Program-made: the position numbers and the translations under genes
Source of the DNA: JBAROU01 sp049642385
GTDB taxonomy: Bacteria; Chloroflexota; Dehalococcoidia; DSTF01; RBG-16-68-14
Assembly (NCBI GenBank): GCA_049642385.1
Contig: JBAROU010000024.1
Span: 1-15,091 of the forward strand
Length of the DNA: 15,091 nucleotides
Direction of reading: 5' to 3'
In this document: positions 8,168-13,410 of the stretch, one piece after another
How positions within the stretch are numbered: the stretch's first letter is position 1
Layout: the number at the start of each line of letters is the position of its first letter
The notes under the pieces: generated by a model
The model's input: only the letters and a program-made list of their open reading frames with translations
The model's database searches: none
What the model was told of the DNA's origin: nothing

Positions 8168-8538
8168 TATGTCCACTCCAGCGCCTTCTTCGCCCAGTCG
8201 TAGGCGAAGCCGACGGTCAGGATTACGAGGAAGAGCGCCCCCGCGACGAACGCCCCTGTTCCCATGTGCGGGAAGGCGACGGCCCACGGGTAGAGGAAGA
8301 CCACTTCGACGTCGAAGACGACGAAAATCAGCGCATAGACGTAGTAGCGGGCGTTGAACTGCCCGAGCGCGTCCCCTTCAGTCTCGACGCCACATTCGTA
8401 GGTGTCCTGCTTGATCGGGTTTGGCCGCCGGGGGCGGATCTTGAACAGCCCGAAGACGACCGACGCCACGATGGGGATGAGCGGAAACGCCAGGGCGAAC
8501 AGGAGCAGGAAACCGCTGCGTCCGAATTCCTCGAGCAC
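8167..8538 (-). CDS. nuoA: NADH-quinone oxidoreductase subunit A
   Basis: Three-helix membrane subunit of complex I that, with NuoH, binds the hydrophilic arm. Conserved parts: YECGVE at 47-52 and ARYYVYALIFVVFDVEVVFL at 63-82, followed by YPWA. I place the start at GTG 8538, giving 123 aa (LEEFGRSGFLLLFALAFPL), the usual length, because GAGG stands eight bases before it. The frame stays open another 25 codons to an ATG at 8613, but that would start upstream of the predicted promoter -10 and adds a residue run not typical of NuoA. It is the first gene of the operon and its TAA is shared with the nuoC ATG. Confidence 0.94.
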   Translation of the reverse strand: MLEEFGRSGFLLLFALAFPLIPIVASVVFGLFKIRPRRPNPIKQDTYECGVETEGDALGQFNARYYVYALIFVVFDVEVVFLYPWAVAFPHMGTGAFVAGALFLVILTVGFAYDWAKKALEWT

Positions 8539-8546
8539 GGTGGCAG

Positions 8547-8550
8547 CCTC
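8547..8550 (-). promoter_or_regulatory. Shine-Dalgarno site for nuoA
   Basis: GAGG on the minus strand, eight bases before the GTG at 8538. It supports this start over the longer frame beginning at 8613. Confidence 0.55.
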
Positions 8551-8581
8551 GATTGTGAAATTTCGCGCGTAGTCAAGCGCG

Positions 8582-8610
8582 AGTATAGCACAGCACCTAG
8601 GTTTGGGGAA
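8582..8610 (-). promoter_or_regulatory. Candidate promoter of the nuo operon
   Basis: On the minus strand TTCCCC (8610-8605) and TATACT (8587-8582) are separated by 17 bases. The -10 matches the consensus at five of six positions; the -35 is weak. Transcription would begin near 8575 and leave a leader of about 37 bases before the nuoA GTG, including its ribosome site. This is pattern matching only. A weak -35 can mean activator dependence, but no activator site is recognised. Confidence 0.5.
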
Positions 8611-8634
8611 CATCGGCGGGGCGGGTTGGGGCTA

Positions 8635-8706
8635 CTCCCTCACCTCTTGCCCCTCTCCCTCGAGAGGGAGAGCGGTGTAGCGACGGCAAAGTCGAGGCGA
8701 AGTGAG
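8635..8706. repeat. Hairpin-bearing sequence resembling a dispersed intergenic repeat
   Basis: The core is a perfect 8-bp stem CTCTCCCT / AGGGAGAG (8653-8660 and 8665-8672) with loop CGAG. It is preceded by CTCCCTCACCTCTTGCCC and followed by a GCGACGGCAAAGTCGAGG stretch and GCGAAGTGAG. The CCCTCACC...GCCCCTCTCCCT...GGGAGAG layout is the kind found as a multicopy intergenic element in many GC-rich bacteria. It is not a terminator for either neighbour: both flanking transcription units lead away from it, and no T-run follows. Only one copy is in the window, so its repeat nature is inferred. Confidence 0.45.
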
Positions 8707-8780
8707 AACGGCCAACCGCTGATGGCTGGTTGCTCGCCCCTGAAACAGCTTCGATCGCCCGTTCGTTAGGAAATCTTGAG

Positions 8781-8987
8781 ATGCGATCACGAAACGGGAT
8801 CAAGAGCCGCGACTACTACGAGATACTCGGCGTGGAACGCGGCGCGACCTTCCGCGAAATCTCAGACGCCTACTGGGCGAAGACCCGCACCGACCGCGAC
8901 AAGCTCTCGTACCTGAACGAGGCCTACGAGGTGCTGGGCAACGAAGACCGCCGCCGAGACTACGACTCCCGCCTCGACGGGCAGTAG
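8781..8987 (+). CDS. Short J-domain-like protein lacking the HPD motif
   Basis: 68-aa protein that is essentially a lone DnaJ-type domain: RDYYEILGVERGATFREISD (10-29) for helices I and II, then KLSYLNEAYEVLGNEDRRRD (41-60) for helix III and beyond, ending YDSRLDGQ. In J-proteins the loop between helices II and III carries His-Pro-Asp, which triggers DnaK ATP hydrolysis. Here the loop reads AKTRTDRD, with no HPD, and is shortened. It is therefore a J-like protein that probably cannot activate DnaK in the usual way. I start at ATG 8781, with AGGA nine bases before it; the frame extends upstream to a TTG at 8730 but without family similarity. It stands between the divergent nuo operon and the DUF35 gene, and no functional link to either is evident. 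Confidence 0.8.
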   Translation: MRSRNGIKSRDYYEILGVERGATFREISDAYWAKTRTDRDKLSYLNEAYEVLGNEDRRRDYDSRLDGQ

Positions 8988-8995
8988 GCAAACCC

Positions 8996-9025
8996 TTGAT
9001 CTCCCCCTGACGTACACGTTAGTAT
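8996..9025 (+). promoter_or_regulatory. Candidate promoter of the DUF35-thiolase unit
   Basis: TTGATC (8996-9001) and TAGTAT (9020-9025) with an 18-base spacer; each box matches consensus at four of six positions. It lies just after the J-like gene and would give a leader of about 45 bases before the GTG at 9077. Inference from pattern only. Confidence 0.45.
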
Positions 9026-9029
9026 TCGG

Positions 9030-9043
9030 CTCGGCGTGCCGAG
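9030..9043. promoter_or_regulatory. Inverted repeat at the expected transcription start: operator candidate
   Basis: CTCGGC-GT-GCCGAG, a perfect 6-bp inverted repeat with a two-base centre. It starts five bases after the candidate -10 box, where a bound repressor would block initiation. It could also fold as a small hairpin at the 5' end of the mRNA. No T-run follows, so it is not a terminator. No regulator gene is adjacent. Confidence 0.35.
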
Positions 9044-9076
9044 ACGGGCGCGCCTCTTGTTGCGTAGGAGATCATC

Positions 9077-9505
9077 GTGACCACGGAACAGCGCACCGAG
9101 TACCGCAAGCCTATCCCGCGGCCCAGCTCTGAGACGCAGCGCTACTGGGACGGCTGCAAGCGCCACGAGCTGTGGCTCCCCTACTGCACCGCCTGCGAGC
9201 AGTGCTTCTTCTTCCCTCGTCCCTTCTGCCCACGCTGCTTCGGCTGGGAGGTCGACTGGCGCCAGGCGAGCGGGCGCGGCACGCTCTACACCTACGCCAT
9301 CCAGTATCGACCGCAGGGCCCCGGCTTCGAGCCGCCGTACGTCACCGCGATCGTCCAGCTCGACGAAGGGCCGCGCATGCTGACGAACCTCGTTGAGATC
9401 GAGCCGGACCCGGAGAAGATCACGTGCGGCATGCCGGTCGAGGTGGTGTTCGAGGACATCACGGACGAGATCAGCCTGCCGAAGTTCCGGCCGGCTAAAG
9501 GCTGA
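9077..9505 (+). CDS. DUF35 Zn-ribbon / OB-fold acyl-CoA partner protein
   Basis: 142-aa protein of the DUF35 (rubredoxin-like zinc ribbon plus OB-fold) family. Members bind thiolase-like or MaoC-type partners and are thought to help hold the acyl-CoA. The N-terminal helix segment includes ETQRYWDGCKRHELWLPYC. The zinc ribbon is CTAC (37-40) and CPRC (51-54), with aromatic residues FFFPRPF between. The OB-fold half contains GRGTLYTYAIQYRP and PPYVTAIVQLDEGPRMLTNL. The GTG start at 9077 has GGAG six bases before it. The next gene, the thiolase-like protein, begins six bases after the stop; this pairing is typical for DUF35. In mycobacteria a DUF35 domain fused to a MaoC domain (ChsH2) recruits the aldolase Ltp2; here it is a separate polypeptide. 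Confidence 0.93.
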   Translation: MTTEQRTEYRKPIPRPSSETQRYWDGCKRHELWLPYCTACEQCFFFPRPFCPRCFGWEVDWRQASGRGTLYTYAIQYRPQGPGFEPPYVTAIVQLDEGPRMLTNLVEIEPDPEKITCGMPVEVVFEDITDEISLPKFRPAKG

Positions 9506-9511
9506 ACGCTG

Positions 9512-10681
9512 ATGGCTGAGAGCTTTTCCAAGAAGGTCGCCCTCGTCGGCGTCGACGAATCGGACGAGATCGGCATCTGCGAAGGTAAGAACGCGCTGAT
9601 GCTGCACGCTGAGGCGGCGCAGAACGCCCTGCGTGACGCCGGCCTGGAGCTGTCCGACGTGGACGGGCTACTTACGGCAGGCCCGTCCGTGATGCAACTC
9701 GCCGAGTATCTGGGCATCCAGCCGTCGTTCATGGACAGCACGTCGGTGGGCGGCTCATCGTTCGTGATCGAAGTTTCGCACGCCGCCGCCGCCATCAACG
9801 CGGGTCTGTGCAGCGTGGCGCTGATCACGCACGGCGAGATGGGCTACTCGGCCCGACGCGGGACGGCCGCGCGCGGGGCGGACCCGCGTCGCTTCATGAT
9901 CGATCCAACGTCCGCCGCCGCGCAGTTCGAGATGCCCTACGGCACGGGCGGCCCGCCCAGCGTCTACTCGATGGCGGCGATGCGCCACATGTGCGAGTAC
10001 GGCACGACGCACGAGCAGCTCGCCGAGATCGCCGTCGCGACGCGCAAGTGGGCGCAGCTCAACCCCAAGGCGTTCATGCGCGATCCGCTCACGATCGACG
10101 ATGTGCTCAGCTCGCGCTGGATCGCCTACCCGTTCCACATCTACGACTGCTGCCTCGTCACGGACGCCGGCGGCGCGTGCGTCGTCGTCAGTGCGGAGCG
10201 CGCCCGCTCGCTCGCCAAGAAGCCCGTCTGGGTGCTTGGCGCGGGCGAGGCGACCACCCACCAGTCGATGGTGAACAATCCGGATCTCACACAGACGCCG
10301 GCGCGCCACTCGGGCAAGCGCGCGTTCGAGATGGCGGGCCTGACGCACAAGGACATCGACGTCGTCGAGGTGTACGACTCGTTCACGTACACCGCGCTCG
10401 TCACGATCGAAGAGCTGGGCTTTTGCAAGAAGGGCGAGGGCGGGCCGTTCCTCTCGAACCAGCGCAGCGCCCCCGGCGGCGACTTCCCGATGAACACGAA
10501 CGGCGGCGGGCTTTCCTACACGCACCCCGGCATGTACGGCATGTTCCTGATCATCGAGGCGGTGCGCCAGCTCCGCGGTGAGTGCGGCGAGCGCCAGGTG
10601 GCGAACGCGAAGACCGCGCTCGTCAACGGTACCGGCGGTTCGTTGTCATCGACGGGGACGCTGATCCTGCAGGCGGACTGA
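9512..10681 (+). CDS. SCPx/Ltp2-type thiolase-like protein without the nucleophilic cysteine
   Basis: 389-aa thiolase-fold protein of the lipid-transfer/SCPx-like branch. In true thiolases a cysteine near residue 85-90 attacks the acyl-CoA. The matching segment here is DSTSVGGSSFVIEVSHAAAA (75-94), with Gly/Ser in its place. The C-terminal CxG motif is also replaced, by VNGTGGSLSSTGTL (371-384). His338 in SYTHPG, equivalent to the GHP histidine, and EVYDSFTYT (286-294) are kept. This pattern fits DUF35-partnered thiolase-like enzymes such as the retro-aldolase Ltp2, which cleaves a tertiary beta-hydroxyacyl-CoA, more than a classical thiolase. ATG 9512 follows the DUF35 stop by six bases. The substrate is unknown. 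Annotation as acetyl-CoA acetyltransferase would be an over-call. Confidence 0.9.
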   Translation: MAESFSKKVALVGVDESDEIGICEGKNALMLHAEAAQNALRDAGLELSDVDGLLTAGPSVMQLAEYLGIQPSFMDSTSVGGSSFVIEVSHAAAAINAGLCSVALITHGEMGYSARRGTAARGADPRRFMIDPTSAAAQFEMPYGTGGPPSVYSMAAMRHMCEYGTTHEQLAEIAVATRKWAQLNPKAFMRDPLTIDDVLSSRWIAYPFHIYDCCLVTDAGGACVVVSAERARSLAKKPVWVLGAGEATTHQSMVNNPDLTQTPARHSGKRAFEMAGLTHKDIDVVEVYDSFTYTALVTIEELGFCKKGEGGPFLSNQRSAPGGDFPMNTNGGGLSYTHPGMYGMFLIIEAVRQLRGECGERQVANAKTALVNGTGGSLSSTGTLILQAD

Positions 10682-10704
10682 GCGCTCGCACTACATCCGA
10701 AATC

Positions 10705-10719
10705 GCACGGCCTCCGTGC
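10705..10719. repeat. Perfect inverted repeat just upstream of the -10-like box
   Basis: GCACGG-CCT-CCGTGC: a 6-bp stem with a three-base centre in the 52-base gap between the thiolase-like gene and the flavoprotein gene. It abuts the candidate -10 box at 10720. It may be an operator in the promoter spacer or a weak end-of-transcript hairpin; no clear T-run follows. Confidence 0.35.
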
Positions 10720-10725
10720 TATCAT
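10720..10725 (+). promoter_or_regulatory. -10-like box TATCAT close to the start codon (leaderless candidate)
   Basis: TATCAT matches the -10 consensus at five of six positions and ends eight bases before the ATG at 10734. Transcription would begin at or next to the start codon. No clear Shine-Dalgarno sequence lies before this ATG, which fits a leaderless mRNA. The -35 region is poor. Confidence 0.4.
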
Positions 10726-10733
10726 CCTGAGAC

Positions 10734-11711
10734 ATGCTCCACACGCGCTTCACCGAACTGCTCGGCATCCAATACCCGATCATGTCCGCGCCGATGGCGC
10801 TGCATAGCAGCGGCCCGCTCGCGGCCGCCGTCTCGAAGGCGGGCGGCCTGGGCAGCTTCGGCGGCATCAATCCCGGCGGCGGCAACTGGGTGCGCGAGCA
10901 GATCCGCCACGTCCGTGCCGAAACGGACCGGCCCTTCGGCGTGGGGTTCATCACGCACTACATCCCGATGCTGCCGCAGTGCTTCGAGGCCGCGGTTGAT
11001 GAGCACGCGCCGGTGATCGCCTTCTCGTTCGTCGATCCCAAGCCGTGGATCACGCAGGCGAAGGAAAGCGGAGCAACGACGATCTGCCAAGTACAGTCCA
11101 TGGCTGGGGCGCGCGAGGCAGTCGACGCTGGAGCCGATGTCCTCGTCGCGCAGGGAAACGAGGCTGGTGGGCACACGGGGACGATGAACCTACTGCCCTT
11201 CCTGGCCCGTGTTATCGACGCGTTTCCGGATGTACCCGTGCTCGCGTCGGGAGGTATTTCAAGCGGGCGGGCGCTGGCTGCCGTGCTGGCTGCGGGCGCA
11301 GAGGGCGCCTGGCTCGGCACCGCGCTCCTGGCGACGACCGAGGCGACCGATGTGTCGGACGCGCACAAGCAACGCATCGTCGCGAGCGACGGCGAGGACA
11401 CGATCTACACGCAGGTGTTTGACATCGTCGACGGCTCGAGCTGGCCGAATGGCATCGCGGGACGGGTGCACAACAACACGTTCGCTCAAGAGTGGCAGGG
11501 CCGAGAGCGCGAGCTGCGCGCGAAACGCGAGGAGCTCGCGCCTGCCTACACCGCAGCGTATGAACGACGAGACCCCGACACGATGGCACTCTACTTCGGT
11601 ACAGGCGCTGGTTCGGTGAGCGCCATCCGGCCCGCGGCGGACGTCATTACATCGATCTGCACGGAGGCGGAGCAGCTCCTGCGCGAGCGTTCGGAAAGGT
11701 TGCTACGCTAG
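10734..11711 (+). CDS. Nitronate monooxygenase-like FMN flavoprotein
   Basis: 325-aa TIM-barrel flavoprotein of the nitronate monooxygenase (2-nitropropane dioxygenase) family. Members bind FMN and oxidise alkyl nitronates; relatives act as FabK-type enoyl reductases or have unknown roles. Seen: the N-terminal TELLGIQYPIMSAPM (7-21), SKAGGLGSFGG (34-44), the class I signature VAQGNEAGGHTG (138-149) with the catalytic-type His147, and the FMN phosphate loop ASGGISSGRAL (171-181) followed by AEGAWLGTALLATTEA. A C-terminal helical part with many arginine and glutamate residues completes the usual length. ATG 10734 is preceded by a -10-like box rather than a ribosome site. The PHP gene follows after one base. 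Because the neighbours handle acyl-CoAs, a role other than nitronate detoxification is quite possible. Confidence 0.88.
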   Translation: MLHTRFTELLGIQYPIMSAPMALHSSGPLAAAVSKAGGLGSFGGINPGGGNWVREQIRHVRAETDRPFGVGFITHYIPMLPQCFEAAVDEHAPVIAFSFVDPKPWITQAKESGATTICQVQSMAGAREAVDAGADVLVAQGNEAGGHTGTMNLLPFLARVIDAFPDVPVLASGGISSGRALAAVLAAGAEGAWLGTALLATTEATDVSDAHKQRIVASDGEDTIYTQVFDIVDGSSWPNGIAGRVHNNTFAQEWQGRERELRAKREELAPAYTAAYERRDPDTMALYFGTGAGSVSAIRPAADVITSICTEAEQLLRERSERLLR

Positions 11712-11712
11712 C

Positions 11713-12363
11713 GTGCTGATCGACCTGCACACGCACACCAAGCCGCTCTCCTGGGACTCCTACCTCGACCCGGACGATCTTATCGAACGCTCTCGGGTTG
11801 CCGGGCTGGACGGCATCTGCCTCTCCGAGCATGACTACTTCTGGAAGCCGGAGGACGTGGCGGAGTTGGCCAAGCGCCACAACTACCTGGTGCTGCCCGC
11901 GATCGAGATCAACACGGACGATGGTCACATCCTCGTCTATGGCCTCGAGCAGTACGTCTACGGCATGCACCGCTCGCACGAGCTGGCCGACCACGTCGAG
12001 GCGGCGCACGGCGCGATGGTCGCCGCCCACCCGTACCGGCGCCAGATGCCCTGGTACATCGACAACGAACGCGACTACCACGAGGCGCTCGTGCGCGCGA
12101 GCCGAAATCGCGCGTATCAGTACTGCGTCGCGCTCGAAGCGATCAATGGCCGTGGCAGCGAACGCGAGAACGCGTTCTCGCAGCGACTGTGCGAGCAGAT
12201 GGGCATGCGCGGCACCGCCGGCACGGACGCTCACGCTCGCACCGACATTGGTCGCTGCGCCACCCACTTCGAGCGCGACATCCACAACCTCGAGGGGCTG
12301 ATCGAGGAGCTCCAGGCCGGGCGCTTCCGGCCGGTCGATCTCGCATCCGTGCCAGCGAAGTAG
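11713..12363 (+). CDS. PHP-domain metal-dependent hydrolase
   Basis: 216-aa protein of the PHP family (amidohydrolase-like barrel that binds two or three metal ions), found in phosphoesterases and DNA polymerase III domains. The ligand set is complete by eye: His6 and His8 (DLHTHT), Glu39-His40 (SEHD), Glu64 (AIEI), His72 (GHILVYG), His106 (AHPYR) and Asp172/His174 (GTDAH). It resembles stand-alone PHP phosphoesterases such as YciV/TrpH-like proteins in size, but lacks recognisable substrate-specific features. The GTG start at 11713 gives the expected MLIDLHTHT N-terminus and follows the flavoprotein stop by one base, so the two are co-translated. What it hydrolyses is unknown; its place in an acyl-CoA region is unusual for the family. 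Confidence 0.87.
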   Translation: MLIDLHTHTKPLSWDSYLDPDDLIERSRVAGLDGICLSEHDYFWKPEDVAELAKRHNYLVLPAIEINTDDGHILVYGLEQYVYGMHRSHELADHVEAAHGAMVAAHPYRRQMPWYIDNERDYHEALVRASRNRAYQYCVALEAINGRGSERENAFSQRLCEQMGMRGTAGTDAHARTDIGRCATHFERDIHNLEGLIEELQAGRFRPVDLASVPAK

Positions 12364-12365
12364 CG

Positions 12366-12394
12366 TTGACACGCGAGCAGCGTCGTTGTATCTT
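12366..12394 (+). promoter_or_regulatory. Candidate promoter of the MaoC-MaoC-SDR-VOC unit
   Basis: TTGACA (12366-12371), a perfect -35 consensus, is followed by a 17-base spacer and TATCTT (12389-12394). It begins three bases after the PHP stop. It is the best promoter match in the window and would give a leader of about 68 bases before the ATG at 12469. Confidence 0.62.
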
Positions 12395-12414
12395 GTCTGA
12401 CGCCAAAGCCTACT

Positions 12415-12449
12415 GTTTACGCAAACGTTAGGGCTGCTCGCGCCGAGCA
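12415..12449 (+). promoter_or_regulatory. Leader with two inverted repeats upstream of the MaoC genes
   Basis: Two short inverted repeats lie between the promoter and the ribosome site: GTTT-ACGC-AAAC (12415-12426) and TGCTCG-CGC-CGAGCA (12435-12449, perfect 6-bp stem). The first could be a weak operator; the second could fold in the mRNA nine bases before the Shine-Dalgarno site. There is no match I recognise to a known riboswitch. Confidence 0.3.
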
Positions 12450-12457
12450 CCCAGACT

Positions 12458-12463
12458 AGGAGG
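12458..12463 (+). promoter_or_regulatory. AGGAGG ribosome site that decides among three tandem start codons
   Basis: AGGAGG is followed by GTG, ATG and ATG in frame at 12463, 12466 and 12469. Spacing to 12469 is five bases, while the other two are too close or overlap the site. I therefore start the protein at 12469. Confidence 0.7.
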
Positions 12464-12468
12464 TGATG

Positions 12469-12960
12469 ATGGCAGAAGTACAGGATTTCCCATCGGTCGT
12501 CACAGACGACATGCGCGGGGCTGTCGGCAAGGAGGGCGAGCCCGCGACGCTCGAGGTCGAAAAGACCGGCTGTCGCATGTTCGCGCGCGCCGTCGGCCAC
12601 AGCGACCTGATTTTCTACGACGAGGAGTACGCCAAGAGCAAAGGCTACCGGAGCGTCGTCGCGCCGCCTGGCTTCCTGGGCACGCCGATCTTCAGCCCGG
12701 GCGGTGGTCGCATAGGCGGCGAAGGCGCAGCGTTTCGCTTCAACATCCCGTACAAGCGGGTGCTGAACGGTGGCACCGAGATCGAATACCTCGACACCGT
12801 CTGCGCCGGCGACGTGCTCACCGCGCGCACAAAGATCACCGGCTTCAACGAGCGCAAGGGCAGCATGGGACCGATGCTGATCACCTCGCGCGAGACGACA
12901 TACACGAATCAGAACGGCAAGGTTGTCGCAAAAATGCGCGGCAGCGCGATCAATTACTAG
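12469..12960 (+). CDS. Hot-dog (FAS1-like / MaoC N-terminal type) dehydratase subunit, probably non-catalytic
   Basis: 163-aa single hot-dog protein of the MaoC/FAS1-like dehydratase N-terminal type (the HadA or ChsH2 N-domain kind). The family pattern MFARAVGHSDLIFYDEEYA (37-55) then KGYRSVVAPPGFLGTP (58-73) is clear, as is the later GGTEIEYLDTVCAGDVLTAR. In catalytic MaoC enzymes the loop reads GD-x4-H; aligned here is G43-His44...Phe49, so both the Asp and the His of the dyad are replaced. Such subunits pair with a catalytic partner and form the acyl-chain tunnel. The next gene, 11 bases downstream, has an intact dyad. It is the first gene of its unit, with its own promoter and a strong ribosome site. 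Confidence 0.88.
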   Translation: MAEVQDFPSVVTDDMRGAVGKEGEPATLEVEKTGCRMFARAVGHSDLIFYDEEYAKSKGYRSVVAPPGFLGTPIFSPGGGRIGGEGAAFRFNIPYKRVLNGGTEIEYLDTVCAGDVLTARTKITGFNERKGSMGPMLITSRETTYTNQNGKVVAKMRGSAINY

Positions 12961-12971
12961 GAGAGCGAATC

Positions 12972-13409
12972 ATGGCAGACCAGGTTTACTTCGACGACGT
13001 GAACGAGGGTGACGAGATCCCAAAGGTCGCGAAGAACTGCTCGACGCAGCAGCTCGTGCTCTGGGCCGCAGGCTCCGGCGACTTCTACCAGATTCATTAC
13101 GACAAGGACTTCGCCCAGTCGACCGGCCTGAAGGACATTATCGTCCACGGAGCGCTCAAGCACGCCTTCCTGGGCCAGCTCCTTCATGACTGGGTTGGCG
13201 ACAAGGGCAAGATCAAGTCGTTCGGCTGTCAGTACCGCGGCATGGACGATGCCAAGCAGGACATCACCTGCCGCGGCGTGATCACGAAGAAGTACCAAGA
13301 GGGTACGCAGAACTTTGTCGAGCTGGACGTCTGGACAGAGAACCCACAGGGCCAGAAGACTACGCCTGGCACCGCGGTCGTTACGCTTCCCGCACGCAAG
13401 GGCGCCTAG
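12972..13409 (+). CDS. MaoC-type (R)-specific enoyl-CoA hydratase/dehydratase, catalytic subunit
   Basis: 145-aa MaoC-like hydratase. The hydratase-2 motif is present: GSGDFYQIHYDKDFAQS (34-50) with Asp37 and His42 in the D-x4-H arrangement, followed by GLKDIIVHGALKHAF (52-66). The family adds water to trans-2-enoyl-CoAs to give (R)-3-hydroxyacyl-CoA, or the reverse. The length is that of a single hot-dog domain, as in HadB or ChsH1, so it likely works as a heterodimer with the preceding protein. ATG 12972 is preceded by AGGAGAG. The SDR begins two bases after its stop, consistent with tight co-expression and with a product passed to an (R)-3-hydroxyacyl dehydrogenase. Confidence 0.91.
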   Translation: MADQVYFDDVNEGDEIPKVAKNCSTQQLVLWAAGSGDFYQIHYDKDFAQSTGLKDIIVHGALKHAFLGQLLHDWVGDKGKIKSFGCQYRGMDDAKQDITCRGVITKKYQEGTQNFVELDVWTENPQGQKTTPGTAVVTLPARKGA

Positions 13410-13410
13410 C

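Noticed and set aside
8160..8175. A short or degenerate nuoB between nuoA and nuoC
   Set aside because: nuoA and nuoC overlap by one base (TAATG), so no sequence is available for it.
8167..8613. nuoA starting at the ATG at 8613
   Set aside because: It would begin upstream of the likely promoter -10 and add 25 residues unlike NuoA; GTG 8538 has a GAGG site.
8653..8672. Rho-independent terminator
   Set aside because: Both flanking units are transcribed away from this hairpin and no T-run follows it on either strand.
8717..8728. 12-base match CGCTGATGGCTG shared with 9507-9518
   Set aside because: Short; the second copy spans the start of the thiolase-like gene, so it is probably chance.
9512..10681. 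Classical acetyl-CoA acetyltransferase
   Set aside because: Both catalytic cysteines are absent.
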